Of a stretch of DNA of 64,000 nt, positions 50,894-59,328 are shown piece after piece (the first letter of the stretch is position 1; every line of letters starts with the position of its first letter). The notes beneath the pieces are model-generated. The model worked only from the letters and a program-made list of their open reading frames with translations, was not told the DNA's origin and searched no databases. The stretch comes from Thioclava dalianensis (GTDB lineage Bacteria; Pseudomonadota; Alphaproteobacteria; Rhodobacterales; Rhodobacteraceae): NCBI RefSeq assembly GCF_000715505.1, contig NZ_JHEH01000013.1, positions 1-64,000 of the forward strand, read 5' to 3'. Position numbers and translations under genes: made by a program.

Positions 50894-52470
50894 GCCTGCT
50901 ATCGCTTGACCACCTCACATTGCAGATCGGCAAGGCGCAGATCTTGCGCGACGTCACGCTCTCGGTGAAACCCGGCGAGATTCTCGGGCTTGTCGGCGAA
51001 AGCGGCTCTGGCAAGTCGATGACGGCGCTGGCAGCAATGCGGCTGTTGCCGCCGCGCGCGCGGATCTCGGGCGATATCCTTCTGGGCGGGCTGAACCTGC
51101 GCCACCGCTCGGAGCGCCAGATGTGCCGGTTGCGCGGACGCGACATCGCGATGATCTTTCAAGAACCGATGAGCGCGCTCAACCCGATGATGACCATCGG
51201 CGATCAGGTGGCCGAGACGCTTACTCTGCATGAAAAGATGCCCCGCGCGGCAGCCCTAGAGGTGGCCCGCGACACGCTTGCGCGGGTGGGGCTGCCCGCA
51301 TCCCGCTTCCCGCTGACGCTCTATCCGCATGAGCTGTCGGGCGGGCAGCGTCAGCGCGTGGCCATCGCGATGGCGATTGCGCTGCATCCCAAGCTGCTGA
51401 TCGCAGATGAGCCCACCACGGCGCTTGATGTCACCACGCAGGACGAGGTGCTGGGCCTGCTCTATGATCTCGCGCGCGAGGAAGGGATGGCGCTGATCCT
51501 GATCACCCATGATCTTGCCGTTGTGGCCGCGATGGCCGACCGGGTCGCGGTGCTGCAGGCGGGCGAAATCGTCGAGAGCGGCCCAACGGAGACACTGTTT
51601 CGCGCGCCGAAATCCCCCTATACGGGCGCCCTTCTGGCGGCTTCCACGCATCGCCCGGCGCAGGCCCGCCGCCCGCTGGCCAGCGATCTTTTGCGGGTCG
51701 AGAATGTCACCCGCAGCTATCGGCTGCCGCGCCCCCAACCCTTCTCCCCGGCGCCGCTTTTGAACGCCGTCGACGGCGTGAGCTTCACCCTTCGCAGCGG
51801 GGAATCGCTGGGGTTGGTCGGCGAATCGGGCTGCGGGAAATCGACCCTGACGCGCGCGATCCTCGGCCTCGACCCGCTGCAATCGGGCGCAATCACGCTG
51901 AACGGCCAGCCGGTTCATCCAAAGATGCCCGCCGCGCGCCGCGCCGATATGCAGGTGGTGTTTCAAGATCCCTACGGCTCGTTCAACCCCCGTCAGAAAG
52001 TGGAACGGCTGGTGGCCGAGCCCTTCCACCTCACCGGCCGCCCCGAGGATTGGCGCGACCGCGTGGCCGAAGCGCTGCGCGAGGTCGGCCTGTCGCCCAA
52101 TGATGGCGCCCGCTTCATCCACGAGTTTTCCGGCGGCCAGCGTCAGCGCATCGCGATCGCCCGTGCGCTGATCATCCGGCCCAAGCTGATCGTGCTCGAC
52201 GAGGCGGTCTCGGCGCTTGATGTGCAGGTCCGCGCGCAGGTGCTCGACCTGCTCAGCCATCTGCAGGCAGTGCATGATCTGGCCTATCTCTTCATCTCGC
52301 ATGACCTCTCGGTGGTCCGCGCGGTCACCTCGCGCTGCATGGTCATGCGGGCGGGCCAGATCGTCGAAGAGGGGCGGACCGAAGATCTCTTCTCCGCCCC
52401 ACAGCACCCCTATACGCGCCAGCTGATCGCCGCGACGCCACGCATTCCCGCGCATTGGCTGCAGGGTTGA
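50890..52470 (+). CDS. peptide ABC transporter ATPase, fused DppD-DppF type
   Basis: A 526-residue protein with two complete ATPase domains. The first has GESGSGKSMT, LSGGQRQRVAI and LLIADEPTTALD. The second has GESGCGKSTLT, FSGGQRQRIAI and LIVLDEAVSALD. Each domain ends in the oligopeptide-type extension, for example SPYTGALLAA and HPYTRQLIAATP. In many bacteria these are separate DppD and DppF genes; here one polypeptide energises the heterodimeric permease. Confidence 0.96.
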   Translation: MSLLSLDHLTLQIGKAQILRDVTLSVKPGEILGLVGESGSGKSMTALAAMRLLPPRARISGDILLGGLNLRHRSERQMCRLRGRDIAMIFQEPMSALNPMMTIGDQVAETLTLHEKMPRAAALEVARDTLARVGLPASRFPLTLYPHELSGGQRQRVAIAMAIALHPKLLIADEPTTALDVTTQDEVLGLLYDLAREEGMALILITHDLAVVAAMADRVAVLQAGEIVESGPTETLFRAPKSPYTGALLAASTHRPAQARRPLASDLLRVENVTRSYRLPRPQPFSPAPLLNAVDGVSFTLRSGESLGLVGESGCGKSTLTRAILGLDPLQSGAITLNGQPVHPKMPAARRADMQVVFQDPYGSFNPRQKVERLVAEPFHLTGRPEDWRDRVAEALREVGLSPNDGARFIHEFSGGQRQRIAIARALIIRPKLIVLDEAVSALDVQVRAQVLDLLSHLQAVHDLAYLFISHDLSVVRAVTSRCMVMRAGQIVEEGRTEDLFSAPQHPYTRQLIAATPRIPAHWLQG

Positions 52471-52556
52471 GCGCCTCGGGTTGGGGCTTGCCTTCAGGCG
52501 CGATTGCGGGTGCTCTGGGCGTGGTATGCCGCCCCGATCCTGACAGCTGAGGACAG

Positions 52557-53549
52557 ATGAAACCCGGAGCAAGAAACCTGATTACCGATGTGGCCGGTCT
52601 GCGCGTGGGCAATGCCCATGATTCTGCGCTGCGCTCGGGTGTAAGCGTGCTGACCGGCGCGCGCCCCTTCACCGCCGCCGTGCATGTGATGGGCGGCGCG
52701 CCCGGCACGCGCGAGACCGATCTGCTGGCCCCGGACCGGCTGGTGCAAGAGGTCGATGCGCTGGTTCTCTCAGGCGGCTCGGCCTTTGGTCTGGGCGCCT
52801 GTGACGGGGTTATGGCGGGGCTGCGCGCGCAGGGCCGGGGCTTTGCGGTGGGCGCGCAGCGCGTCCCGATCGTGCCCGGCGCAATCCTCTTCGATCTCGC
52901 CAATGGCGGCGCCAAGGACTGGCAAGACAGCCCCTACCCCGCGCTCGGGCGTCAGGCGCTCGACGCCGCGCACACGCGGTTCGATCTTGGCAGCGCCGGC
53001 GCCGGGTTTGGTGCGATGACCGGCACGCTCAAGGGCGGGCTCGGATCGGCCTCGGCGGTGCTTGAGAGCGGCTATACGATTGGCGCATTGGTCGCCGTGA
53101 ATGCGCTCGGCTCGGTCACGGCTGATGCGCAGGGTCATTTCTGGGCCGCCCCGTGGGAGCTGGAGGCGGAATTTGGCGGGCGCGGTGCTGCGCAGCACTT
53201 CGCCCCCGAGTTTGAGCCCGAACCCACCAAGCGAATGGGCGAGGCCACCACCATCGCCATTATCGCAACCGATGCCGCACTGAACCAGCCGCAGGCCACC
53301 CGAATGGCGACGGCGGCCCATGACGGGATGGCGCGCGCGATCCACCCCTCGCACACGCCGCTCGATGGCGATCTGATCTTTGCCGCAGCCACCGGAGACA
53401 GGCCGCTGGCCGATCCGCTGCGCGACACGTTCCAGCTGGGCCATGCAGCGGCCTGCGTGCTTGCCCGCGCGATTGCGCGCGCCATCTATGAGGCAAGCGC
53501 GAGCCCGGGTGATCTGCAACCGAGCTGGCAAAAGCTTTATGGAACATGA
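52557..53549 (+). CDS. P1 family peptidase (DmpA/BapA-type aminopeptidase)
   Basis: A 330-residue self-processing N-terminal-nucleophile hydrolase. The N-terminus (LITDVAGLRVGNAHD) and VDALVLSGGSAFGLGACDGV are typical. The cleavage site and nucleophile are in MGEATTIAIIATDAAL, with Thr231 or Thr232 as the new N-terminus. The final block is CVLARAIARAIYEA. DmpA-type enzymes remove N-terminal D- or L-amino acids or beta-peptides. Placement 86 bases after a peptide ABC transporter ATPase suggests it digests the imported peptides in the cytoplasm. Confidence 0.92.
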   Translation: MKPGARNLITDVAGLRVGNAHDSALRSGVSVLTGARPFTAAVHVMGGAPGTRETDLLAPDRLVQEVDALVLSGGSAFGLGACDGVMAGLRAQGRGFAVGAQRVPIVPGAILFDLANGGAKDWQDSPYPALGRQALDAAHTRFDLGSAGAGFGAMTGTLKGGLGSASAVLESGYTIGALVAVNALGSVTADAQGHFWAAPWELEAEFGGRGAAQHFAPEFEPEPTKRMGEATTIAIIATDAALNQPQATRMATAAHDGMARAIHPSHTPLDGDLIFAAATGDRPLADPLRDTFQLGHAAACVLARAIARAIYEASASPGDLQPSWQKLYGT

Positions 53550-53600
53550 AGGACGGGCGGGACTTGACCCGGTAACACGTCGATCTTCACGGAGGACCCT

Positions 53601-55079
53601 ATGCTTGACGACAAAACCGATCTGAATTCGATGCTCAAAGACCCGTCGCTGCTGGTGACCAAAGCCTATGTCGCGGGCGAATGGGTCGATGCCGATGACA
53701 AGACCACCTTCGAGGTCCGCAACCCCGCGCGCGGCGACGTGATCTGCACCGTCCCCGATATGGGCCGCGCCGAGACCGCCCGCGCAATCGAGGCTGCCCG
53801 CATCGCGATGAAGGCCTGGGCGGCGCGCACCGCCAAGGAGCGTGCGCAGGTGATGCGCAAATGGTTCGACCTGATGATGGAGAACCAAGACGATCTGGGC
53901 GCTATCTTGACCGCCGAGATGGGCAAACCGCTGGCCGAGGCCAAGGGCGAGATCGCCTATGGCGCAAGCTTCATCGAATGGTTTGGCGAAGAGGCCAAGC
54001 GGATCTATGGCGAGACGATCCCCGGCCACCAGCCCGACAAGCGGATCTCGGTGATCAAACAGCCGATTGGCGTCGTGGGCTCGATCACGCCTTGGAATTT
54101 CCCCAACGCGATGATCGCCCGCAAGGCGGGACCCGCACTTGCCGTGGGTTGCGGCTTCGTCGCGCGCCCGGCATCCGAGACCCCGCTTTCGGCGCTGGCA
54201 ATGGCGGTGCTGGCCGAACGTGCAGGCATGCCCAAGGGGCTGTTCTCGGTCGTCACCTCGAACAAGGCCTCTGATATCGGCAAGGAGTTCTGCGAGAATC
54301 CGACCGTGCGCAAACTGACCTTCACCGGCTCAACCGAGGTGGGCCGCATCCTGCTGGGTCAGGCCGCCGATCAGGTGATGAAATGCTCGATGGAGCTGGG
54401 CGGCAACGCGCCCTTCATCGTATTCGACGACGCCGATCTCGACGAGGCGGTCAAAGGCGCGATGGCGTCGAAATTCCGCAACAACGGCCAGACCTGCGTC
54501 TGCGCCAACCGCATCTATGTGCAGGCAGGCGTCTATGATGCCTTCGCCGAGAAACTCGCCGATGCGGTCCGCGCGCTCAAAGTGGGTGACGGTCTGAGCG
54601 AGGGCACCGATGCCGGACCGCTGATCTCGGAAAAGGCGGTTGAGAAGGTCGAAAGCCACATCAAGGATGTGCTTGATGGTGGCGGCCAGATCGTGACCGG
54701 CGGCCACCGGCATGAAATGGGCGGCACGTTCTTCGAGCCGACGGTGCTGACCGGGGTAACGCAGGAAATGAAAGTCTCGACCGAAGAGACCTTCGGCCCC
54801 GTGGCACCGCTCTTCAAATTCGAGAAGGAAGAGGACGCGATCGAGCTGGCCAATGCCACGATCTTCGGTCTTGCGAGCTATTTCTACGCCCGCGATGTGG
54901 GCCGGATCACGCGCGTGCAGGAAGGTCTTGAATACGGGATCGTCGGCGTGAACACGGGCCTCATCTCGACCGAGGTCGCACCCTTTGGCGGGGTCAAGCA
55001 ATCGGGCCTTGGCCGCGAGGGGTCGCATCACGGCGTCGAAGACTTCCTTGAGATGAAATATATCTGCCTGTCCGTGTGA
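53601..55079 (+). CDS. NAD(P)-dependent succinate-semialdehyde dehydrogenase type aldehyde dehydrogenase
   Basis: A 492-residue aldehyde dehydrogenase close to GabD. The catalytic Cys299 is in NNGQTCVCANR and the general base Glu265 in MELGGNAPF; FTGSTEVGR is the Rossmann loop. The second Cys after the nucleophile (TCVC) is the GabD pattern. The coenzyme-binding Lys of the usual KPA motif is Arg189 here (FVARPASETPLSA). The reaction would be succinate semialdehyde to succinate, feeding the TCA cycle. ATG 53601 follows GGAGGA. It is a single gene with a strong terminator. Confidence 0.88.
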   Translation: MLDDKTDLNSMLKDPSLLVTKAYVAGEWVDADDKTTFEVRNPARGDVICTVPDMGRAETARAIEAARIAMKAWAARTAKERAQVMRKWFDLMMENQDDLGAILTAEMGKPLAEAKGEIAYGASFIEWFGEEAKRIYGETIPGHQPDKRISVIKQPIGVVGSITPWNFPNAMIARKAGPALAVGCGFVARPASETPLSALAMAVLAERAGMPKGLFSVVTSNKASDIGKEFCENPTVRKLTFTGSTEVGRILLGQAADQVMKCSMELGGNAPFIVFDDADLDEAVKGAMASKFRNNGQTCVCANRIYVQAGVYDAFAEKLADAVRALKVGDGLSEGTDAGPLISEKAVEKVESHIKDVLDGGGQIVTGGHRHEMGGTFFEPTVLTGVTQEMKVSTEETFGPVAPLFKFEKEEDAIELANATIFGLASYFYARDVGRITRVQEGLEYGIVGVNTGLISTEVAPFGGVKQSGLGREGSHHGVEDFLEMKYICLSV

Positions 55080-55085
55080 CAGGTG

Positions 55086-55119
55086 CGGGCCGGAGAGACA
55101 CCCCTCTCCGGCCCGTTTT
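55086..55119 (+). terminator. terminator after the aldehyde dehydrogenase gene
   Basis: CGGGCCGGAGAG-ACACCC-CTCTCCGGCCCG, a 12 bp perfect stem followed by TTTT. Confidence 0.9.
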
Positions 55120-55198
55120 CTCAAGCGCCGCTCAGAGGCCCTGAGGCAACCGGGCTTTGCGCATCGGTCGGCGGTTTATACCGCTTGATGCCAACCCC

Positions 55199-56191
55199 TC
55201 AGCCAAGCTCTGGCGCAACCGGCACGATCACGCGGCCACGGATCTGCCCATCGAGGAATTTCGGCGCGGTCTCGATGACCTTCTCCATCGGCACTTCCAC
55301 CGCCATCGCCTCGAGACGGTCGAGATCCAGCTCGGCCTCCAGCAGGCGCCACGCCTCGCGCCGGGTCTGCTGCGGGCACATCACGCTGTCCACGCCCGCA
55401 AGCGTGATCCCACGCAGGATGAAGGGTGCAACGCTCGCGGGCAGATCCATACCCGCCGCCAGCCCGCAGGCCGCGACTGTACCGCCATAGCGGATCATCG
55501 AGAGCAGATTGGCCAGAGGCGTGCTGCCCGCGACATCGACGGCGCCCGCCCAGCGTTCCTTGTTCAGCGGACGCGGCTTGCCCGCCAACTCGGCCCGGTC
55601 GACGATATTCGTAGCGCCCAACCCCTTGAGATACTCGGCCTCATCGGCACGCCCGGTCACAGCGCTCACCGTGTAGCCACGCGCAGCCAGCAGCGCGATT
55701 GCCACCGAGCCGACACCGCCTGCCGCCCCGGTCACCGCAATCTCTCCTTGATCCGGCGTCACGCCATTGCGCGCCAAAGCCATCACGCACAGCATCGCCG
55801 TATAGCCCGCCGTACCAATCACCATCGCTTGGCGCAGCGAGATCCCCTCGGGCAGCGGCACCAGCCAGTCACCCTTGACGCGCGCCTGCCGGGCAAGACC
55901 GCCCCAATGCGTCTCGCCCACGCCCCAGCCATTGAGCACGACCTTGTCGCCCGGCTTATAGTCGGGATGCTCGCTTTCGCGCACGATGCCCGAGAAATCG
56001 ATCCCCGGAACCATCGGAAAGCTGCGCACGACCGGGGCTTTCCCAGTGATCGCCAGCGCGTCTTTATAGTTGAGAGTCGAGTACGCGATTTCGACCAGCA
56101 CGTCGCCTTCGGGCAATTGCTCGGGCGAGACCTGGGTCTGCGAAGCGCTTTGGGTGTCGTCGGTTTTCTCAATCAGGATAGCGTCGAACAT
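55199..56191 (-). CDS. acuI: acrylyl-CoA reductase (AcuI, MDR family oxidoreductase)
   Basis: A 330-residue zinc-independent medium-chain reductase matching the length of Rhodobacter AcuI. The Rossmann motif is [40 protein letters not shown] and IDFSGIV are typical of the YhdH/AcuI branch. AcuI reduces acryloyl-CoA to propionyl-CoA with NADPH, protecting the cell from acrylate made from DMSP or 3-hydroxypropionate. It is 11 bases after acuR in the same operon. ATG 56191 is used; the frame extends upstream inside acuR as a shadow. Confidence 0.92.
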   Translation of the reverse strand: MFDAILIEKTDDTQSASQTQVSPEQLPEGDVLVEIAYSTLNYKDALAITGKAPVVRSFPMVPGIDFSGIVRESEHPDYKPGDKVVLNGWGVGETHWGGLARQARVKGDWLVPLPEGISLRQAMVIGTAGYTAMLCVMALARNGVTPDQGEIAVTGAAGGVGSVAIALLAARGYTVSAVTGRADEAEYLKGLGATNIVDRAELAGKPRPLNKERWAGAVDVAGSTPLANLLSMIRYGGTVAACGLAAGMDLPASVAPFILRGITLAGVDSVMCPQQTRREAWRLLEAELDLDRLEAMAVEVPMEKVIETAPKFLDGQIRGRVIVPVAPELG

Positions 56192-56202
56192 AGGACCTCC
56201 GG

Positions 56203-56844
56203 TCAGTTTTGAATGAGGGTGAAGAACGTGTCGGCGAACTGGCGCAAAGGCTGGGCGCTGCGTTCCATCTTGGCGCGCAAAACCGCCCCCTCCCAGCCAG
56301 TCCAAAACTGTATGGCGAGCGCCTGCGGATCGAGCCCGCCACGCAGTACCCCTTGCGCAAGCGCTGCGTGCAGGCAGGCGGCGGTGCGATCCTGCCACTC
56401 AGTCAGAACCGCGATCAACCGGGCACGAAACGGCTCAGGCAGCGCGCCGATCTCTTGGCCAAGGTTTCCGATCAGGCAGCCACGGGTGAAATCATGCCGC
56501 GCCATCCCAGCCTCCGCATCGCGGGTGAAGGCGCGCAACCGCTCCAGCGGATCAAGCGTCGGATCGCTTAGCGCACGATCCAGCTTGGCAATGAAATAGC
56601 TGTGATAGGCCTCGATCAGGGCCGCGCCGAATTCGGCCTTGGAGCCAAACTGGTGATAAAAGCTGCCGCGCGGCACGCTTGATGCCTTCAGAATCTCATC
56701 GACCCCCGTCGCGCCATAGCCGCGCTCGGTCAGATGCACGAGCCCTGCCCGGATCAACCGCGCCCGCGTCTCAGAACGGGCCGGGTCGAGCCGGGGGCGG
56801 CCCCGCCGCTTGGGCGATGGCTCAGGCTGGGGCTGTGTGCTCAT
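56203..56844 (-). CDS. acuR: TetR-family repressor AcuR
   Basis: A 213-residue regulator. The N-terminal TetR helix-turn-helix is [44 protein letters not shown] helical ligand domain follows ([36 protein letters not shown]). In Rhodobacter sphaeroides AcuR represses acuR-acuI-dddL and releases DNA on binding acrylate. No dddL lyase follows here. A long perfect inverted repeat lies directly upstream and should be its operator. Confidence 0.9.
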   Translation of the reverse strand: MSTQPQPEPSPKRRGRPRLDPARSETRARLIRAGLVHLTERGYGATGVDEILKASSVPRGSFYHQFGSKAEFGAALIEAYHSYFIAKLDRALSDPTLDPLERLRAFTRDAEAGMARHDFTRGCLIGNLGQEIGALPEPFRARLIAVLTEWQDRTAACLHAALAQGVLRGGLDPQALAIQFWTGWEGAVLRAKMERSAQPLRQFADTFFTLIQN

Positions 56845-56848
56845 GGCA

Positions 56849-56874
56849 TTTATTAGACGGATCGGTCTAATAAA
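56849..56874 (-). promoter_or_regulatory. AcuR operator
   Basis: TTTATTAGAC and GTCTAATAAA face each other across 6 bases (GGATCG): a perfect 10 bp-arm dyad, 5-30 bases upstream of the acuR start codon. Repressor binding here would block transcription or translation start of the operon. Confidence 0.75.
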
Positions 56875-56912
56875 GTCAATACGGCCGCATCAGCGCCGCG
56901 CAAAAGCGCCGA

Positions 56913-57665
56913 TCAGATCGAGCCAGCCTCGACCATGTAGTTGTTGGCCGTGCACATCGCGGCATCGTCCGAGGCCAAGAACAAAACCATCCGAGCCACA
57001 TATTCCGGCTGGATCAGGTCGGGCAGGCATTGCCGCGTGCGATGGGCCTCAAGCGCCTCGGGCGAAGCCCAAAGCGTCTTTTGCCGATCGGTCATGATCC
57101 ATCCCGGCACGACCGTATTGACGCGGATCCGGTTGCCGCCCAGCTCGCGCGCCATCGTCCGCGTCAGACCATGCACGGCGGCCTTGGCTGTGGCATAGGC
57201 CGGAAAGCCGCGGCCCGCTTCCCACCAGCTGTTCGAGCCCATATTGATGATCGAGCCCGCGCCTTTCGCGATCATGTCGGGCGCCACGGTCTGGATCGCG
57301 AAGAACATGTGGCGCAGGTTGTTCGCCTGCCGCTCGTCCCAATAGGCCGCGTCGATCTCGCGCCAGTCGTGACGATCATCGCGGGCGGCATTGTTCACCA
57401 GCACATCCGCCGGGCCGATCTGGTGCTTCAGCTCGACCAACCCCGCCTTGAGCGCATCGATGTCGCGCAGATCGCAGAGCGCGCAATGCACGTTCTCGAA
57501 CCGCTCCGTGAGCGCCTGCGCGGCCTCGGCATCGCGATCGAGAAACCCCACACGCGCGCCCTGAGCGGCAAAGGCCTCAACGATCAGCGCCCCGATCCCC
57601 GAGGCTCCGCCCGTAACAACGACGGACTTCCCCTTAAGGCTTGGGAAAATTGCAAATTCTGGCAT
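56913..57665 (-). CDS. short-chain dehydrogenase/reductase, sugar dehydrogenase type
   Basis: A 250-residue classical SDR. The cofactor motif is VVTGGASGIGALIVEAFAAQG, NNAARDD is the NNAG-type motif, and the catalytic centre includes NMGSNSWWEAGRG and YATAK (Tyr and Lys). The C-terminus (MVLFLASDDAAMCTANNYMV) resembles D-galactose, L-arabinose or xylose dehydrogenases. Substrate not certain. GGAGGAG precedes the ATG. No other sugar genes are adjacent. Confidence 0.87.
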   Translation of the reverse strand: MPEFAIFPSLKGKSVVVTGGASGIGALIVEAFAAQGARVGFLDRDAEAAQALTERFENVHCALCDLRDIDALKAGLVELKHQIGPADVLVNNAARDDRHDWREIDAAYWDERQANNLRHMFFAIQTVAPDMIAKGAGSIINMGSNSWWEAGRGFPAYATAKAAVHGLTRTMARELGGNRIRVNTVVPGWIMTDRQKTLWASPEALEAHRTRQCLPDLIQPEYVARMVLFLASDDAAMCTANNYMVEAGSI

Positions 57666-57722
57666 TTTGAACTCCTCCGGTTTCGCGCATCCTTACGCTC
57701 TGAGACCGGAGAGACAAGCAAA

Positions 57723-57745
57723 AGGCCGCCCCAATGGGACGGCCT
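57723..57745 (-). terminator. terminator of the trcR gene
   Basis: AGGCCG (57723-57728) pairs with CGGCCT (57740-57745) around an inner CCC/GGG stem. On the minus strand it is followed by TTTTGCTTG. Confidence 0.75.
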
Positions 57746-57770
57746 CAAAGCTCAGAACGATCTGGACCGA

Positions 57771-58547
57771 TCAGGCCCGGTTATCGTCCTCATCCTCGTC
57801 GTCATCTTCATCCTCGGGGAGGTTGAAGAAGCTGTCAGCATCCGAGAAATCGGCATGCTTGTTGTGATCGTCGTCTTCCGCATCCTGCTTGAGATCGGCG
57901 GAAGAGAAATTCTCAAGCCCGGCAATCCCCGAGGGCAGGCGCGGCTCTTCGGTCATGCCAAGGCTTTGCTCGGTCGAGACCAGTTTGCGACGCTCGTCAT
58001 CGGTCATCACGCCGTCAGCCGCCGATTTCTTGGCCGCTTTTTGCACTTCCAGATCCAGTTCGGTCTGACGGCACAGCCCCAGTGCCACCGGATCGATCGG
58101 CGTCATGTTCTGGATGTTCCAGTGGGTGCGCTCACGGATCGTCTGGATCGTGGGTTTGGTGGTGCCCACGAGACGCGCGATTTGCGCATCAGCCAGCTCG
58201 GGGTGGAATTTCACCAGCCACAGGATCGCGTTGGGACGGTCCTGACGCTTGGACAGCGGCGTGTAGCGCGGGCCACGACGCTTGTCCTCGCCCACGGCAG
58301 CCTTGTTGAACTTCAGCTTGAGCTTGTGGAGCGGATCAGCCTCGCCCTTGTCGATCTCGGCTTGATCGAGCTGGTTCGACGCGACGGGATCAAACCCCTT
58401 CACGCCCGAGGCCACATCGCCATCGGCAATGCCCTGCACCTCGAGTTCGTGCATGCCGCAGAAATCTGCAACCTGCTTGAAGGTGAGCGTCGTATTGTCC
58501 ACCAGCCACACGGCGGTGGCCTTTGCCATGAGGGGCTTGTTCGTCAT
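57771..58547 (-). CDS. trcR: DUF1013 family cell-cycle transcriptional regulator (TrcR)
   Basis: A 258-residue alphaproteobacterial regulator. The N-terminus (KPLMAKATAVWLVDNTTLTF) and KQVADFCGMHELEVQGIADGDV are highly characteristic. RPNAILWLVKFHPELADAQIARLVGTTKPTIQTIRERTHWN contains a helix-turn-helix. The C-terminus is a very acidic tail (EDEDDDEDEDD). TrcR is a conserved, mostly essential regulator linked with cell-cycle genes in alphaproteobacteria. ATG 58547 is chosen because AAGG lies 9 bases upstream; ATG 58556 would be too close to it. Confidence 0.9.
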   Translation of the reverse strand: MTNKPLMAKATAVWLVDNTTLTFKQVADFCGMHELEVQGIADGDVASGVKGFDPVASNQLDQAEIDKGEADPLHKLKLKFNKAAVGEDKRRGPRYTPLSKRQDRPNAILWLVKFHPELADAQIARLVGTTKPTIQTIRERTHWNIQNMTPIDPVALGLCRQTELDLEVQKAAKKSAADGVMTDDERRKLVSTEQSLGMTEEPRLPSGIAGLENFSSADLKQDAEDDDHNKHADFSDADSFFNLPEDEDDDEDEDDNRA

Positions 58548-58681
58548 CGCGGCCATCCTTTACATATATCTCTCCCGGGCCGAGAAACCGGCTGCGGCGA
58601 GGATCCTTCCCTGCCGCGGTCCATTTCTGGAAGGGGAATTGAGGCCCATATAGTCGTTCACGCGCCCGGAGAAAAGAGAAA

Positions 58682-59320
58682 ATGAAAGCCCTCCTTGCCG
58701 TCATCGCCCTGTGCCTGAGTGCATCCCTGTCTCAAGCCGAGGGGGAGAGGGCCGGAGATTTCGACTATTATGTGCTCTCGCTCAGCTGGTCCCCGACATG
58801 GTGTGCCACCACCGGGGATGCGCGCCGGTCCCCGCAATGCGACGGACGACACGATTTCTCTTTCGTCCTGCACGGACTCTGGCCGCAAAACGAGAGCGGT
58901 TGGCCCAGCTATTGCCGCACCGGCGCGCGCGATCCCTCAAAACAGGAAACCGCCGCAATGCAGGACATCATGGGGACGCCCGGCGCGGCTTGGTATCAGT
59001 GGAAAAAACATGGCCGCTGCGCGGGGCTTCCGGCCAAAACCTATTTTGAAACTGCCCGCAAAGCCTATGACAGCATCACGATTCCCAAGGTTCTGGCGCA
59101 GCTCAACCGCGATGTTCGCCTGCCCGCAAGCGTGGTCGAGCAAGCCTTCATCGAGGCCAATCCCGGCCTCAAGCCAGACGAGATCACCATCACCTGCGAT
59201 CAGGGGCGCATCCAAGAGGCCCGGATCTGCCTGACCAAGGATCTCGCGCCGCGCCGCTGTGGGCACGACACGATCCGCGACTGCAAGATGAGCGATGCGC
59301 TGATGGAAAAGGTGCGCTGA
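58682..59320 (+). CDS. ribonuclease T2 family protein with an altered second catalytic motif
   Basis: A 212-residue secreted protein with a signal peptide (MKALLAVIALCLSASLSQA). CAS motif 1 is FVLHGLWPQ with His64 intact. Motif 2, usually HEW-KHG-C, reads YQWKKHGRC, so the positions of the second His and the Glu are Tyr105 and Gln106, while His110 remains. Cysteines at 41, 53, 78 and 113 probably form the conserved disulfides. RNase T2 enzymes cleave RNA in the periplasm or outside the cell. The altered pair may reduce catalysis or be normal for this lineage. Its stop is 8 bases from the convergent oxidoreductase stop. Confidence 0.85.
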   Translation: MKALLAVIALCLSASLSQAEGERAGDFDYYVLSLSWSPTWCATTGDARRSPQCDGRHDFSFVLHGLWPQNESGWPSYCRTGARDPSKQETAAMQDIMGTPGAAWYQWKKHGRCAGLPAKTYFETARKAYDSITIPKVLAQLNRDVRLPASVVEQAFIEANPGLKPDEITITCDQGRIQEARICLTKDLAPRRCGHDTIRDCKMSDALMEKVR

Positions 59321-59328
59321 GCCGCAAC

